Origin: RPQK01 sp041946865
Lineage (GTDB): Bacteria > Acidobacteriota > UBA6911 > RPQK01
DNA: 14,139 bases
Direction: 5' to 3'
NCBI GenBank assembly: GCA_041946865.1
Contig: JBHGBF010000287.1
Span: forward strand, 1-14,139
Below, piece by piece: positions 1 through 7,327 of the stretch (position 1 is its first letter; every line of letters starts with the position of its first letter). The notes under the pieces were generated by a model. It made no database searches. It was not told the DNA's origin and saw nothing but the letters and a program-made list of their open reading frames with translations. The translations under genes and the position numbers were made by a program.

Positions 1-90
1 CATGGTCACTCTCAACCTAATGGTGCGCGCGCCTCAGATCTATCCAAACCGGGCTTTTCAGGGCTAAGCCACAGCAGGATTTGCCTTTGC

Positions 91-110
91 AAAAACCCGC
101 CTGAAGGCGG
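91..110 (-). terminator. Probable Rho-independent terminator after the S46 peptidase gene
   Basis: On the minus strand a perfect 5-bp stem, CCGCC/GGCGG with loop TTCA, is followed by G and five T residues (the plus-strand A run at 91-95). This is the classic shape of an intrinsic terminator. It lies about 160 bases past the stop of the minus-strand peptidase gene. The plus-strand loop TGAA resembles the TGAAA loops of the hairpin element near 6000, so it may instead be a fragment of that dispersed repeat; both can be true. Confidence 0.5.
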
Positions 111-269
111 AGCTACGAATGGACAGTGCCATGGATGGTGATAAAGCCCCGGCTGACAAATCGATCAGCATTTTCAACACCTCGCAGCGGAAGGCCGCGT
201 CGCGCTGTTTGGCGAAGCCGGATCTCGCTGCGATGCGGCCCTGTCATGCTTGGGTGGGCCCTTACTCCG

Positions 270-2357
270 TTAATCGGTCACTTGTGTGCCGGCCTCGATC
301 TCATCGGCAATCCGGCCCGCATCGTACAGCTTCCTGAGCGCTTCTGTGATGTAGCCGGTATGCACGGCTACGGCGCGATTCCTGGTGGCGTCATAGACGA
401 AGTTCCCGACCAGGCTCTCGATGTTCCCGTCGAAAACGACGCCCACGATTTCCGCCGCGCGGTTAATTACGGGTGACCCGGAGTTCCCGCCGATGATGTC
501 GTTAGTAGTGACGAAATTGACCGGCGTCGAGAGGTCAAGTCTGTCGCGACGCTGCCAGAACCGCTCGGGCAGAACGAAATCACCCTTGCGGTCAAATGCC
601 TCAGACCGGCCGTAAGTGCCGTAGAGAGTGGTTTTGTACGGGGCAATTGTCCCGTTCATCGGATAGCCCTTGACGGCGCCGTAAGACAGGCGCAGCGTGA
701 ATGTCGCGTCTGGATAAGTGCTCTTTCCAAAGACGGCGAACCTGGCTTTTGCGATCTTCTCCGTCGCCGGCGAGAGCACGCTTTCAATGTTCTTCTTGTA
801 CCATTCTTCGGCCTCACGCAGCTGGGGCTCAAGCCGGACCATCAGTTGCACCAGCGGATCGGTCGATTTCCTGACTGCTTCTTCGCCCCCTTCGGTCAGG
901 CTCTTGCGGAAAGCGGGGTCCGTAAGCTTCGTTTGTCTGATGACTTTCCTGGCCAGCTCCGCCGGGGTTTGTCCGTTCAGCACGCTCTTCAGGAACGGAT
1001 CATCCGGGCCGAGCTCCTCGACGGCCATTTGGAGCATTCCGGCCATGATGGCCTCCTCCAAGGCCGGGTAAAGCGGCGCCGGGGAAAAGAGCTGAAAACG
1101 GAGCGCGTCCAGGTCGGATTCATGATAGCCATCCAGCCGGTCGGCATCCGGCTTCCTGGTCTCGATCACGTAGAAAACCAGGGTATTGGCCAGGCTGGTC
1201 AGATCTGATCGCGTGAAGAGCCTGCGGTAAAAGCGTTGTTTGGCCACCTCGGCGCGCTTAGCCGTCACGCGTTTGATCGTGTCCCAGGCGCCGGCGAACC
1301 GCTTCTGCCATTCGGGGTTGGCGGCGATTTTGGCCCGGAAGTCGGCCTCCTCCTTCTTGCGTTGAGCCATCAGCTGCTCGTCCAGCAGGCCCTGGTATTC
1401 TCCGTTGTAAGCCTTCTTGGCGTTCTCGTATTCAAAGATCTGGATCAGAGCCTGGCGCTCCTGTTCCGGGCCTTGCTTTCCGTAATCCCGCAGGATCTGA
1501 AGGCGGCGGTCGAACATCTTCAGAACCATCGGGTAATGGACATCGCGCAGGAACTCCAACTGGTCATACGTGAACAGCCGATCGGTCGAACCCGGATGCC
1601 CGGAGACAAACACCAACTCCCCTTCCGCGGCGCCCTTTGAGTTCCATTTCAAATAGTGAGGGCTCTGGGCGGGCCGGTTGTTTTCATAGGCGCGGAAGAA
1701 AGCCATGTCGAGGTCGTAGCGCGGGTAGGTGAAGTTGTCGTAGTCACCGCCGAAATAGGCCGCCTGGCGCTCCGGCGCCATCACCAGCCGGACGTCGGTG
1801 TACTTTTTGTAGCGGTATAACCAAAACTCCCCATCGTGATACAGGCTCACGACATTGGACCGGAGCCCGGTCTTGTCGAGGCTCTCCTTCTCGATACGCG
1901 CAATCTCCGCCTTGCGGGCCTTCAGCGCGTCCAGTTCGTTCATGGACGGCTTGACCGCGGCACGAACCCGTTCCGTGACGTTCTCCATCGACTGCAGGAT
2001 GTTCAGCTCCAGATCAGGGCACTTCAGTTCCTCGGCCCGAGCCTGCGCGTAAAAACCAGTTGATACGAGATCCTTCCCGGCCGTCGACAGCTTCTGCAGC
2101 TGGCCGACTGCTACGTGATGGTTGGTCAGGATGAGGCCGTTCGGGCTGACAAATGACCCCGAACCACCATCGTTAAACCGGACGCTGGCCAGCCTGATAT
2201 GGTCCAGCCACGCCTCGGTCGGCGTGAATCGGTAGCGCTCCTTCAGCTGCTTGATCGGGGGATTGTCGAAGGTCCACATGCCTTCATCCGCCCGGAGGTC
2301 TGCGGGCACTGCTGCCGTCCCGAGGAGCAGGAGCAGAGCGGGAATTCCTATTCGCAT
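270..2357 (-). CDS. S46 family dipeptidyl peptidase (DPP7/DPP11-like), secreted
   Basis: A serine exopeptidase of family S46, which removes dipeptides from peptide N-termini in the periplasm. I start it at 2357, not at the longer frame open to 2387, because AAAGGA sits 5 bases before this ATG and the protein then begins with a signal peptide (MRIGIPALLLLLGTAAVPA). The resulting 695 residues are close to the usual S46 length of about 700. Visible features are TNHH with the likely catalytic His near residue 81, the FGGDYDNF...YDLDMAFF block with the likely catalytic Asp near 217, and GGNSGSPV with Ser near 626. FDGN follows, with Gly near 644 where DPP7-type enzymes have Gly and DPP11-type have Arg. 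That favours hydrophobic or broad rather than acidic P1 preference, which is an inference from remembered family knowledge. The role is probably peptide scavenging. Confidence 0.93.
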   Translation of the reverse strand: MRIGIPALLLLLGTAAVPADLRADEGMWTFDNPPIKQLKERYRFTPTEAWLDHIRLASVRFNDGGSGSFVSPNGLILTNHHVAVGQLQKLSTAGKDLVSTGFYAQARAEELKCPDLELNILQSMENVTERVRAAVKPSMNELDALKARKAEIARIEKESLDKTGLRSNVVSLYHDGEFWLYRYKKYTDVRLVMAPERQAAYFGGDYDNFTYPRYDLDMAFFRAYENNRPAQSPHYLKWNSKGAAEGELVFVSGHPGSTDRLFTYDQLEFLRDVHYPMVLKMFDRRLQILRDYGKQGPEQERQALIQIFEYENAKKAYNGEYQGLLDEQLMAQRKKEEADFRAKIAANPEWQKRFAGAWDTIKRVTAKRAEVAKQRFYRRLFTRSDLTSLANTLVFYVIETRKPDADRLDGYHESDLDALRFQLFSPAPLYPALEEAIMAGMLQMAVEELGPDDPFLKSVLNGQTPAELARKVIRQTKLTDPAFRKSLTEGGEEAVRKSTDPLVQLMVRLEPQLREAEEWYKKNIESVLSPATEKIAKARFAVFGKSTYPDATFTLRLSYGAVKGYPMNGTIAPYKTTLYGTYGRSEAFDRKGDFVLPERFWQRRDRLDLSTPVNFVTTNDIIGGNSGSPVINRAAEIVGVVFDGNIESLVGNFVYDATRNRAVAVHTGYITEALRKLYDAGRIADEIEAGTQVTD

Positions 2358-2362
2358 AACTG

Positions 2363-2368
2363 TCCTTT
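2363..2368 (-). promoter_or_regulatory. Shine-Dalgarno that decides the S46 peptidase start
   Basis: AAAGGA on the minus strand ends 5 bases before the ATG at 2357. No comparable site precedes the upstream in-frame ATG at 2387. A -10-like TAAAAT lies at 2391-2396, but I could not pair it with a good -35. Confidence 0.7.
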
Positions 2369-2501
2369 CTCGTACTCGCTCAGTCAACTTATTTTACCGG
2401 AAACGGGGGCAGGGAAGTGGGAACGCCGGGCCGGCCTCGGAGTAAAACGGGCCACACGAAAAGGGACTCAGCCGGCCCGGTGCTGCGAGCTGGGAGGGGC
2501 C

Positions 2502-2768
2502 TCAACTCGCGATGCGATCTGCTTCACCCTCGAACAACTCGAGTTGAGGAGTGGAAGAAACCAGGACAAGACCTTCCACGGCATGCGTTGTCGGCCGAGG
2601 ATAATTCTCAAACTGAACAGAGGCGACTCGCCCATCCCGACTGACATGCAAAATCACTCCCTGTCGGGTCGGATCCGTTCGCAACGCCACGAGCGCCTTT
2701 GCCGCCAACTTCCGGCCGACACCCTTCCCATCTTGCATAAACGGCATTCTCGCAAAAGGGTCTGACAT
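2502..2768 (-). CDS. Small hypothetical protein (88 aa)
   Basis: I do not recognise this protein. It is open for 88 codons on the same strand as its neighbours, between tyrS and the S46 peptidase. The translation looks protein-like: a basic helix (GKGVGRKLAAKALVAL), then an alternating beta-type stretch (QGVILHVSRDGRVASVQF), a second strand (VEGLVLVS) and an acidic tail. There is no signal peptide and no membrane segment. No clear Shine-Dalgarno precedes the ATG at 2768 or the alternative ATG at 2747. A long frame also runs across it on the other strand, so it could be a chance ORF; I favour a real gene slightly because of the residue pattern and strand. Confidence 0.45.
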   Translation of the reverse strand: MSDPFARMPFMQDGKGVGRKLAAKALVALRTDPTRQGVILHVSRDGRVASVQFENYPRPTTHAVEGLVLVSSTPQLELFEGEADRIAS

Positions 2769-2790
2769 TCTTGGGATTCTTGGGGGCCGG

Positions 2791-2842
2791 GAAACAAAGC
2801 CTCAAGGGAAGCCTCTCTCTGGGCCAAAGATGCTTCCCTGAG
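2791..2842 (-). terminator. Probable terminator of tyrS
   Basis: Starting 12 bases after the tyrS stop, the minus strand forms CTCAGGGAAGC paired with GCTTCCCTTGAG: 8 perfect bp, one bulged T, then 3 more bp. The loop is 19 bases. The stem is followed by GCTTTGTTTC, a broken T run. The position and stem support an intrinsic terminator; the interrupted T run makes it imperfect. Confidence 0.5.
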
Positions 2843-2854
2843 ACGCTCTCGAGT

Positions 2855-4093
2855 TCACCTCGACGCTACAAACCGGATACGGCCGAACTTCAGCTTGCCC
2901 ACACGAAGCACCACTTCCGGCTGGCGGCGCGGGTCAAGCGTCAACGTCGGGTCTTCAACCTTGGTCCCATCGATCGAGACACCGCCGCCTTTGATTAGAC
3001 GCCGGGCCTCGGACTTTGAAGGGGCAAACCGCACCTGTGCGATCAGATCCGCAACCTGAATTTCGCTGTCGCGGTTAATGGTGAACTGGGCCATTTCTTC
3101 GGGCTGCTCCCGGCGCTGAAACACCCGGGAAAAGTGAGCCCGCGCCGCCTCTGCCGCCTCTGTCGAGTGAAAGTCAGCCACGATTCGATAGGCAAGCTCC
3201 GCTTTCGCGTCCATCGGGTGGCACGCGCCTGTCTCGACGTCCCGCTTCATCGCTTCGATCCGGGAATAAGGAAGATCAGTCAGCAGTTCGTAGTAGCGCC
3301 ACATCAGCGAATCGGTAATCGACATGATCTTGCCGTAGATGTCTTCCGGGGGTTCGGCAATGCCGACATAGTTTTTGAGCGACTTGCTCATTTTTTCGAC
3401 CCCGTCGAGCCCTTCGAGGATCGGCACCATCAGCAGCACCTGGGGCTCAAGGCCGTATTCCCGTTGAATGTCGCGTCCGACCAGCAGATTGAATTTCTGG
3501 TCGGTGCCTCCCAGCTCGAAGTCAGCCTCAAGAGCCACGCTGTCGTAAGCCTGGGCCAGCGGGTAAAGCAGCTCGTGAATGGAAATCGGCTGGTTGGCGC
3601 TCATCCGTTTGGCGAATTCGTCACGCTCCAGCATACGCGCCACCGTGTATTTGGCGCACAGCCTCACCCACTGCTCGGAAGTCAGGGCCGCAAGCCAGCG
3701 GCTGTTGAAGTCCACAACCGTCTTGACCGGGTCCAGGATCTTGAAGACCTGCTTCTTGTAAGTCTCGGCGTTCTCGAGGACAGCCTCGCGCGACAGCGGC
3801 GGCCGGGTCTTGTTCCGGCCGGTCGGGTCACCGATCAAGCCGGTGAAATCACCGATCAGGAAGATCACCCTGTGGCCGAGGTCCTCAAAGTGTTTCATCT
3901 TCCGGAGGAGGACGGTGTGCCCCAAGTGAAGGTCCGGGGCCGTAGGATCGAAGCCGACCTTCACGGTCAGCGGCTTGCCGGTTCGATGGGATTTCTCGAG
4001 CTTCTTCCGCAGTTCTTCCTCGTTGATGACGTCGGCCGCTCCCTTCAGGAGGTACGCCATCTGGTCGTCGATTGTCATGTCGTTTGATTTCAT
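2855..4093 (-). CDS. tyrS: Tyrosyl-tRNA synthetase
   Basis: Class I aminoacyl-tRNA synthetase that activates tyrosine with ATP and charges tRNA-Tyr in the cytoplasm. The Rossmann-fold catalytic core carries the HIGH-type signature HLGH at residues 56-59 and a perfect KMSKS at 234-238, with GGTDQKFN at 195-202 in the substrate pocket region. A C-terminal S4 RNA-binding domain occupies roughly 345-410 (PSKSEARRLIKGGGVSIDG). The length of 412 residues is normal for the bacterial enzyme. The start could be 4093 or the second ATG at 4078. Neither has a Shine-Dalgarno, but a promoter-like element ends 11 bases before 4093, which favours 4093 on a near-leaderless message. The gene appears to stand alone, with a hairpin terminator just after its stop. 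Confidence 0.97.
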   Translation of the reverse strand: MKSNDMTIDDQMAYLLKGAADVINEEELRKKLEKSHRTGKPLTVKVGFDPTAPDLHLGHTVLLRKMKHFEDLGHRVIFLIGDFTGLIGDPTGRNKTRPPLSREAVLENAETYKKQVFKILDPVKTVVDFNSRWLAALTSEQWVRLCAKYTVARMLERDEFAKRMSANQPISIHELLYPLAQAYDSVALEADFELGGTDQKFNLLVGRDIQREYGLEPQVLLMVPILEGLDGVEKMSKSLKNYVGIAEPPEDIYGKIMSITDSLMWRYYELLTDLPYSRIEAMKRDVETGACHPMDAKAELAYRIVADFHSTEAAEAARAHFSRVFQRREQPEEMAQFTINRDSEIQVADLIAQVRFAPSKSEARRLIKGGGVSIDGTKVEDPTLTLDPRRQPEVVLRVGKLKFGRIRFVASR

Positions 4094-4104
4094 CAGAAAC
4101 GGCT

Positions 4105-4134
4105 ATTATGACGTCAGGCTGGGGGAACTGACAA
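4105..4134 (-). promoter_or_regulatory. Sigma-70-type promoter of tyrS, near-leaderless
   Basis: On the minus strand TTGTCA (plus 4129-4134, 5 of 6 to TTGACA) is separated by 18 bases from CATAAT (plus 4105-4110, 5 of 6 to TATAAT). Only 11 bases lie between the -10 and the tyrS ATG at 4093, so transcription would start about 4-5 bases before the codon. The lack of a Shine-Dalgarno fits this. Confidence 0.6.
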
Positions 4135-4152
4135 GTCGAGCAATAACCGAGG

Positions 4153-4206
4153 GGTAACCGCTCAGTTTTCTACGAGCGGCAGGCGCTTTTGGAGTTCATC
4201 ATGCCC
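4153..4206. repeat. Dispersed repeat, copy A (54 bp), overlapping the end of the aldo/keto reductase
   Basis: Near-identical to 7770-7828, differing by a 5-base indel (GAAGC) and a few substitutions. Both copies start GGTAACCGCTCAGTTTTCT on the plus strand and end TTTGGAGTTCATCATGCCC. A third, shorter match is at 14081. In this copy CCGCTC and GAGCGG form a 6-bp inverted repeat around a T-rich loop. The last 11 or so codons and the stop of the reductase frame lie inside it. It has no coding capacity of its own and may be the end of a mobile element or a short non-autonomous one. Confidence 0.85.
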
Positions 4207-5084
4207 CTTGCGCACCCGGATAGTGGAAACGAGCGCCGCGTCATCTTCTTCGTGAACGATCGCGCCGTCTGGATGTTTTCTTCGAGGTTTTGCATCCCGA
4301 CGTGCCCGATGACCGCCGACGCCACGCCATCCTGACTCCAGACGTATTGGAGCAACTCCGGCACGGTTCCAGACTGCTCGACACCCCGGATGACCTTCAT
4401 CGCAATCACACCGACGTTCTTTTCTCGCGCCACGGGCAGGGCTATTTTGGCGAAGTTGCCGTACTTGGTGGCGTTCATCGCCAGGATGCAGGCGTCGACT
4501 GGAAGCTTCTCCAGCATTTCCTTCGATTTCTCGGCGCTGTTCATGCTGGAGAACCCGATGAACCGGACTGTCTTGGCTTCCTTCAGACGGATCAGCTCCT
4601 TGTACAGCCCTTTCTCCAGCGCGGCGATGTCCTCTGATGCCTCGATGCTGTGGATGAGCAGCAGGTCCAGGTAATCGGTCTTGAGACGTTTCATGCTGGT
4701 CTCGAATTCCTTCATGCCGGCGTTTACGTCTCTCGTTTCGATCTTGGTCGACAGAATGATGTCCTTGCGGTACTTGGGCAGGATCTGCCCGAGCAGCTCC
4801 TCGCTGCTCGTGGCGCTGGCCCATTTGTAGCCGGCCGATGTGTCGAACAGGTTAATGCCCTCCTGAATCGCCTTTTCGATCATCGGCTGCCAGACGCCGT
4901 CTTTGTTCTTCAGGAAATTTGATCCGCCTCCAAAAGCGAGAATCGAAACCTCGAGCCCGGTCTTTCCCAGGACTCGTTTCGGCATGCTCCCTGCGCCTGC
5001 CACTGTGTGGGACAGAGACCCGATAGCACCCAGGCCCACGGCCGAGTGCTGCAGGAAACTGCGACGTGAGAGTGTGGGTTTCAT
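4170..5084 (-). CDS. Tat-exported aldo/keto reductase, C-terminus probably altered
   Basis: NAD(P)H-dependent oxidoreductase with an aldo/keto reductase TIM barrel. The N-terminus is a twin-arginine signal (SRRSFLQ at 6-12, followed by a hydrophobic stretch), so the folded, cofactor-loaded enzyme is probably exported. All four catalytic residues of the family are present: Asp81 and Tyr86 (FDTSAGY), Lys114 (LSTKIE) and His145 (LLLIHS). The start is secure: AAGGA lies 8 bases before ATG. The ATG directly follows the TAA of the DUF2271-like gene, so the two are cotranscribed and probably translationally coupled. The last 30 or so residues (from TKKMTRRSF) do not look like an aldo/keto reductase tail. 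Another minus-strand frame carries a more natural helix (EEDDAALVSTIRV) over the same bases, so a frameshift near 4235-4250 is possible. The final residues come from dispersed repeat A. The substrate is unknown. Confidence 0.9.
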   Translation of the reverse strand: MKPTLSRRSFLQHSAVGLGAIGSLSHTVAGAGSMPKRVLGKTGLEVSILAFGGGSNFLKNKDGVWQPMIEKAIQEGINLFDTSAGYKWASATSSEELLGQILPKYRKDIILSTKIETRDVNAGMKEFETSMKRLKTDYLDLLLIHSIEASEDIAALEKGLYKELIRLKEAKTVRFIGFSSMNSAEKSKEMLEKLPVDACILAMNATKYGNFAKIALPVAREKNVGVIAMKVIRGVEQSGTVPELLQYVWSQDGVASAVIGHVGMQNLEENIQTARSFTKKMTRRSFPLSGCARGMMNSKSACRS

Positions 5085-5675
5085 TTATGGCTTCCTTTCT
5101 TCCACGGCTGACCCCCTGCCCGGTATGTATTTGGCTGAAACGCCGTGAATCACGTTTCCGGCCGATTGATGCTTGCTCGGAATGTAGCTCGCCACCGCCG
5201 TATCTTCCGCTGCCGCGCCGCCGATGGCGATTTTGCCCTTATAGAGGATATTGAAGTTCTCGACGATGTGGGCCTCGACGCAATACACGTAGGTGCCGGC
5301 CGGGATTCCTCGGGCTTTGCAGTCGACTTCCAGCGCGTGGCTGCCGATGGGAGGAGTCGGCTTAGCGATAGCGTCGTATTCGGCTTCCGCAGCCTTGTCC
5401 CATCCTGCGATCTTGCTCCAATCGGGGCATATCGTCGGATCGTTGAAGCCGCCGTAAGCCAGGTATTCGCTGATGAACAGCGATTGGACGAACTCGCCGC
5501 TCTCCTTTTCCAGCCAGATCGCGATCTGGTAAGAAGGCTCCAGACCCTGAGCCGAAGAAAACGTATAGTCAATCTGAAGTGTGCCGTCCGCGGGATCTGC
5601 GGCCAGGCTGAAAACAGGGGCAGCAGCCAAGACTGCGAGAATAACTGGCTTGCAGGGGAGGCTGGGCGTAAGCAT
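5085..5675 (-). CDS. Secreted DUF2271-like protein
   Basis: A predicted periplasmic protein of 196 residues. I start it at 5675 (MLTPSLPCKPVILAVLAAAPVFSLA, a Sec signal peptide); the frame is open to 5735 but that extension lacks signal-peptide character. The mature part has a beta-sandwich pattern with YQIAIWLEKESGEFVQSLFIS, then CPDWSKIAGW, then RGIPAGTYVYCVEAHIVEN. It resembles DUF2271 proteins, whose core reads as an Ig-like or FlgD-like fold; this is recognition from memory and only moderately sure. Two Cys (in TICPDW and EVDCKAR) and a third in VYCVEA could form a disulfide. The stop TAA abuts the ATG of the Tat aldo/keto reductase, so the two products likely work in the same periplasmic process. 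There is no Shine-Dalgarno; a well-spaced promoter ends 9 bases before the ATG. Confidence 0.75.
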   Translation of the reverse strand: MLTPSLPCKPVILAVLAAAPVFSLAADPADGTLQIDYTFSSAQGLEPSYQIAIWLEKESGEFVQSLFISEYLAYGGFNDPTICPDWSKIAGWDKAAEAEYDAIAKPTPPIGSHALEVDCKARGIPAGTYVYCVEAHIVENFNILYKGKIAIGGAAAEDTAVASYIPSKHQSAGNVIHGVSAKYIPGRGSAVEERKP

Positions 5676-5684
5676 GGGGGAAGA

Positions 5685-5713
5685 TTTATAACAGGGATTG
5701 TAGAAAAAGTAAA
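5685..5713 (-). promoter_or_regulatory. Sigma-70-type promoter of the DUF2271-like/aldo-keto reductase operon, near-leaderless
   Basis: On the minus strand TTTACT (plus 5708-5713) is followed by exactly 17 bases and TATAAA (plus 5685-5690, 5 of 6 to consensus), with TG one base before it as in an extended -10. Nine bases separate the -10 from the ATG at 5675, giving a predicted leader of 2-3 bases. The bases before the ATG are CCCCC, so no Shine-Dalgarno is possible. Confidence 0.65.
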
Positions 5714-5735
5714 CGAGCGGGAAGCCAGAGCACAC

Positions 5736-5984
5736 GGTGAATTTGTTCTTGCACGCTCAGCCCGTGTTCTGCCCCCTGCGCGTCAAGCGCTTCAGCAGGC
5801 TTCGGAACAAATCAACCCCGAGCCAGAGCAGGCCAGAGCAGCCTCGGGTGTGATTCAAACCCGTTGGAGGCTCCGTTTTGGATATGCAGTGCGGTGATAT
5901 GTGTACGTATTTTCGTAATCTCGACGTCCGGTCGCAAGAACAAAGGAAGCCAGCGGACATCAGCGAGCCAGGGAAAGGTCTTAA
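5736..5984. other. Intergenic spacer without a recognisable gene
   Basis: About 250 bases between the DUF2271-like gene and the hairpin element. Frames on both strands are short or low in protein character. The part from about 5850 to 5930 is richer in A and T (for example around GATATGTGTACG) than its surroundings. I see no tRNA, promoter with good spacing, or terminator here. It may be part of a longer dispersed repeat that continues into the hairpins at 5985-6080. Confidence 0.5.
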
Positions 5985-6080
5985 GGCCTGAAAGGCCGGC
6001 ACTTATCAGCCCAGGGCGAAGCGCTTTTGGCGCAGCCTTGGGTCGGCGGTCGAGGGGGTGCGGACCAGCCCTGAAAGGGC
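5985..6080. repeat. Three-hairpin repeat element with TGAAA loops
   Basis: Three hairpins follow one another. The first is GGCC-TGAAA-GGCC at 5985-5997. The second is a long stem, CCCAGGGC (6010-6017) with GCCTTGGG (6035-6042), enclosing an inner GCGC/GCGC stem. The third is GCCC-TGAAA-GGGC at 6068-6080. The matching outer loops and the central longer hairpin look like a dispersed palindromic element of the kind seen in intergenic space of Acidobacteriota, Planctomycetota and Verrucomicrobiota genomes; that comparison is from general memory. It ends 20 bases past the thiI stop and may also stabilise or end that transcript, though no T run follows. Confidence 0.7.
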
Positions 6081-6099
6081 GCAAGCACTCCCGCCGCGG

Positions 6100-7281
6100 T
6101 CAGCCGGCCAGCCTGTCCGGGTCCCCGCCTATTCGCTCGTGTACTGTGCGGGCAAGGGCATCTTCCATGATCGCGCTCAAATCGAGCTGTTCTTCGATTC
6201 TGGCGACAAAATCCGGCGTTGCACGGGTTTCGGGGTGCTTGGGGACAAAAAGCGAGCAACAGTCGACATCGGCGATGGTCGAGATTTCGAACGTGCCCAG
6301 GCTGCGCGCCTTGGTGATGATCTCTTCCTTGTCGTCTCCTATTAAAGGACGAAGCACGGGCAACTGGGCCACGGATCCGACCGTGTACAGGTTCTCAAGA
6401 GTCTGCGAGGCCACCTGGCCGATGCTGTCCCCGGTGACCAGTGCCAGAGCCCCTTTCTTGCGGGCGATTTTCTCAGCCAGTCGAACCATGAGTCGCCGGT
6501 ACAGGATGACGCGGGTTTCAGGCGGCGTATAGGCAACGACTTGCCGCTGCGCTTCGGCGAACGGGACGAGGTAGAGATCGGAACCTAGCTGGTACTGATC
6601 CAGGATACCGACCAGGCGCCGGACCTTGTCCTGGGCTTCCAGCGTCGTATGCGGAAAGCTGTGGAAGTGCACGAAAACCGCCCGGCAGCCGCGCTTCATG
6701 ATTTTGTATGCCGCGACGGGCGAATCGATTCCGCCCGACAGCAGGACGACCGCCTTCCCGGACGATCCGACCGGTAATCCTCCCACACCCTGAAATTTGT
6801 CGAAATAAATGAGGGCCAGCCTGTCGGCAAGCTCCACATAGCAGGTCAGGTCCGGATCCTCGAGCCGAACTCGCCGTCCGGATTTCCGGGCCAGGAATTC
6901 GCCCAGCTGTTCGTTCACCTGCTGGGAGTTAAGCGGAAAGTCCTTGTTGGAACGGCGGGTGCGGACACAGAAAGTCTTGAATTCGCGATCCCGAATCAGC
7001 GACCACGCTGTCACGGCGATGGTGTCGAGATCCTGCTCGACCTTCCACGCCGGCGAGGCCGAAACCAGGCCGAAGACTTTCTGCAGCCGAACCGCGATCT
7101 CGCCAACAGGCGAATCGTCAAGCAGCTCAACCAGGATGCGGCCGGGCATTCGCCGAACCTCGCGGTGCGGCAGGCCTCTCAGGGCGGCTCGGATGTTCTG
7201 CACCAGCAGCTTCTCGAAGAACGAGCGGTTGGCCTTCTTGAGGCTGATTTCGTGGTAGTGACAGACGAAACAGCGGGTCAT
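6100..7281 (-). CDS. thiI: tRNA 4-thiouridine synthetase ThiI (no rhodanese domain)
   Basis: Adenylates U8 of tRNA and transfers sulfur to make 4-thiouridine; in some bacteria it also supplies sulfur for the thiazole of thiamine. The 393 residues hold an N-terminal ferredoxin-like region (1-65, HEISLKKANRSFFEK), a THUMP RNA-binding domain (about 65-165, ending DLTCYVEL) and a PP-loop ATPase with the signature SGGIDS at 182-187. Downstream, DVDCCSLFVPKHP at 338-350 holds the Cys that corresponds to the catalytic Cys344 of the E. coli enzyme; here there are two adjacent Cys. The C-terminal rhodanese domain of the enterobacterial protein is absent, as is usual in shorter ThiI proteins, so sulfur must come from a separate carrier or a cysteine desulfurase. 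The start at 7281 matches the family N-terminus but lacks a Shine-Dalgarno. The lipoprotein gene upstream ends 46 bases away, so cotranscription is possible. Confidence 0.95.
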   Translation of the reverse strand: MTRCFVCHYHEISLKKANRSFFEKLLVQNIRAALRGLPHREVRRMPGRILVELLDDSPVGEIAVRLQKVFGLVSASPAWKVEQDLDTIAVTAWSLIRDREFKTFCVRTRRSNKDFPLNSQQVNEQLGEFLARKSGRRVRLEDPDLTCYVELADRLALIYFDKFQGVGGLPVGSSGKAVVLLSGGIDSPVAAYKIMKRGCRAVFVHFHSFPHTTLEAQDKVRRLVGILDQYQLGSDLYLVPFAEAQRQVVAYTPPETRVILYRRLMVRLAEKIARKKGALALVTGDSIGQVASQTLENLYTVGSVAQLPVLRPLIGDDKEEIITKARSLGTFEISTIADVDCCSLFVPKHPETRATPDFVARIEEQLDLSAIMEDALARTVHERIGGDPDRLAG

Positions 7282-7327
7282 GATGCGGTTGAAATCATTC
7301 GGAAGGACGCCTCGAAAGGGAAGGCCC

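Noticed and set aside
126..476. Plus-strand frame at the left edge
   Set aside because: Overlaps the C-terminus of the S46 peptidase antisense and shows no domain; the 120-269 portion has no supportable gene.
3134..4087. Long open frame on the plus strand inside tyrS
   Set aside because: It is the antisense shadow of a secure tyrS; high GC produces long opposite-strand frames.
5850..5875. TTCAAACCC-like stretch resembling a tRNA T-loop
   Set aside because: No matching acceptor, D-arm or anticodon stem could be found around it.
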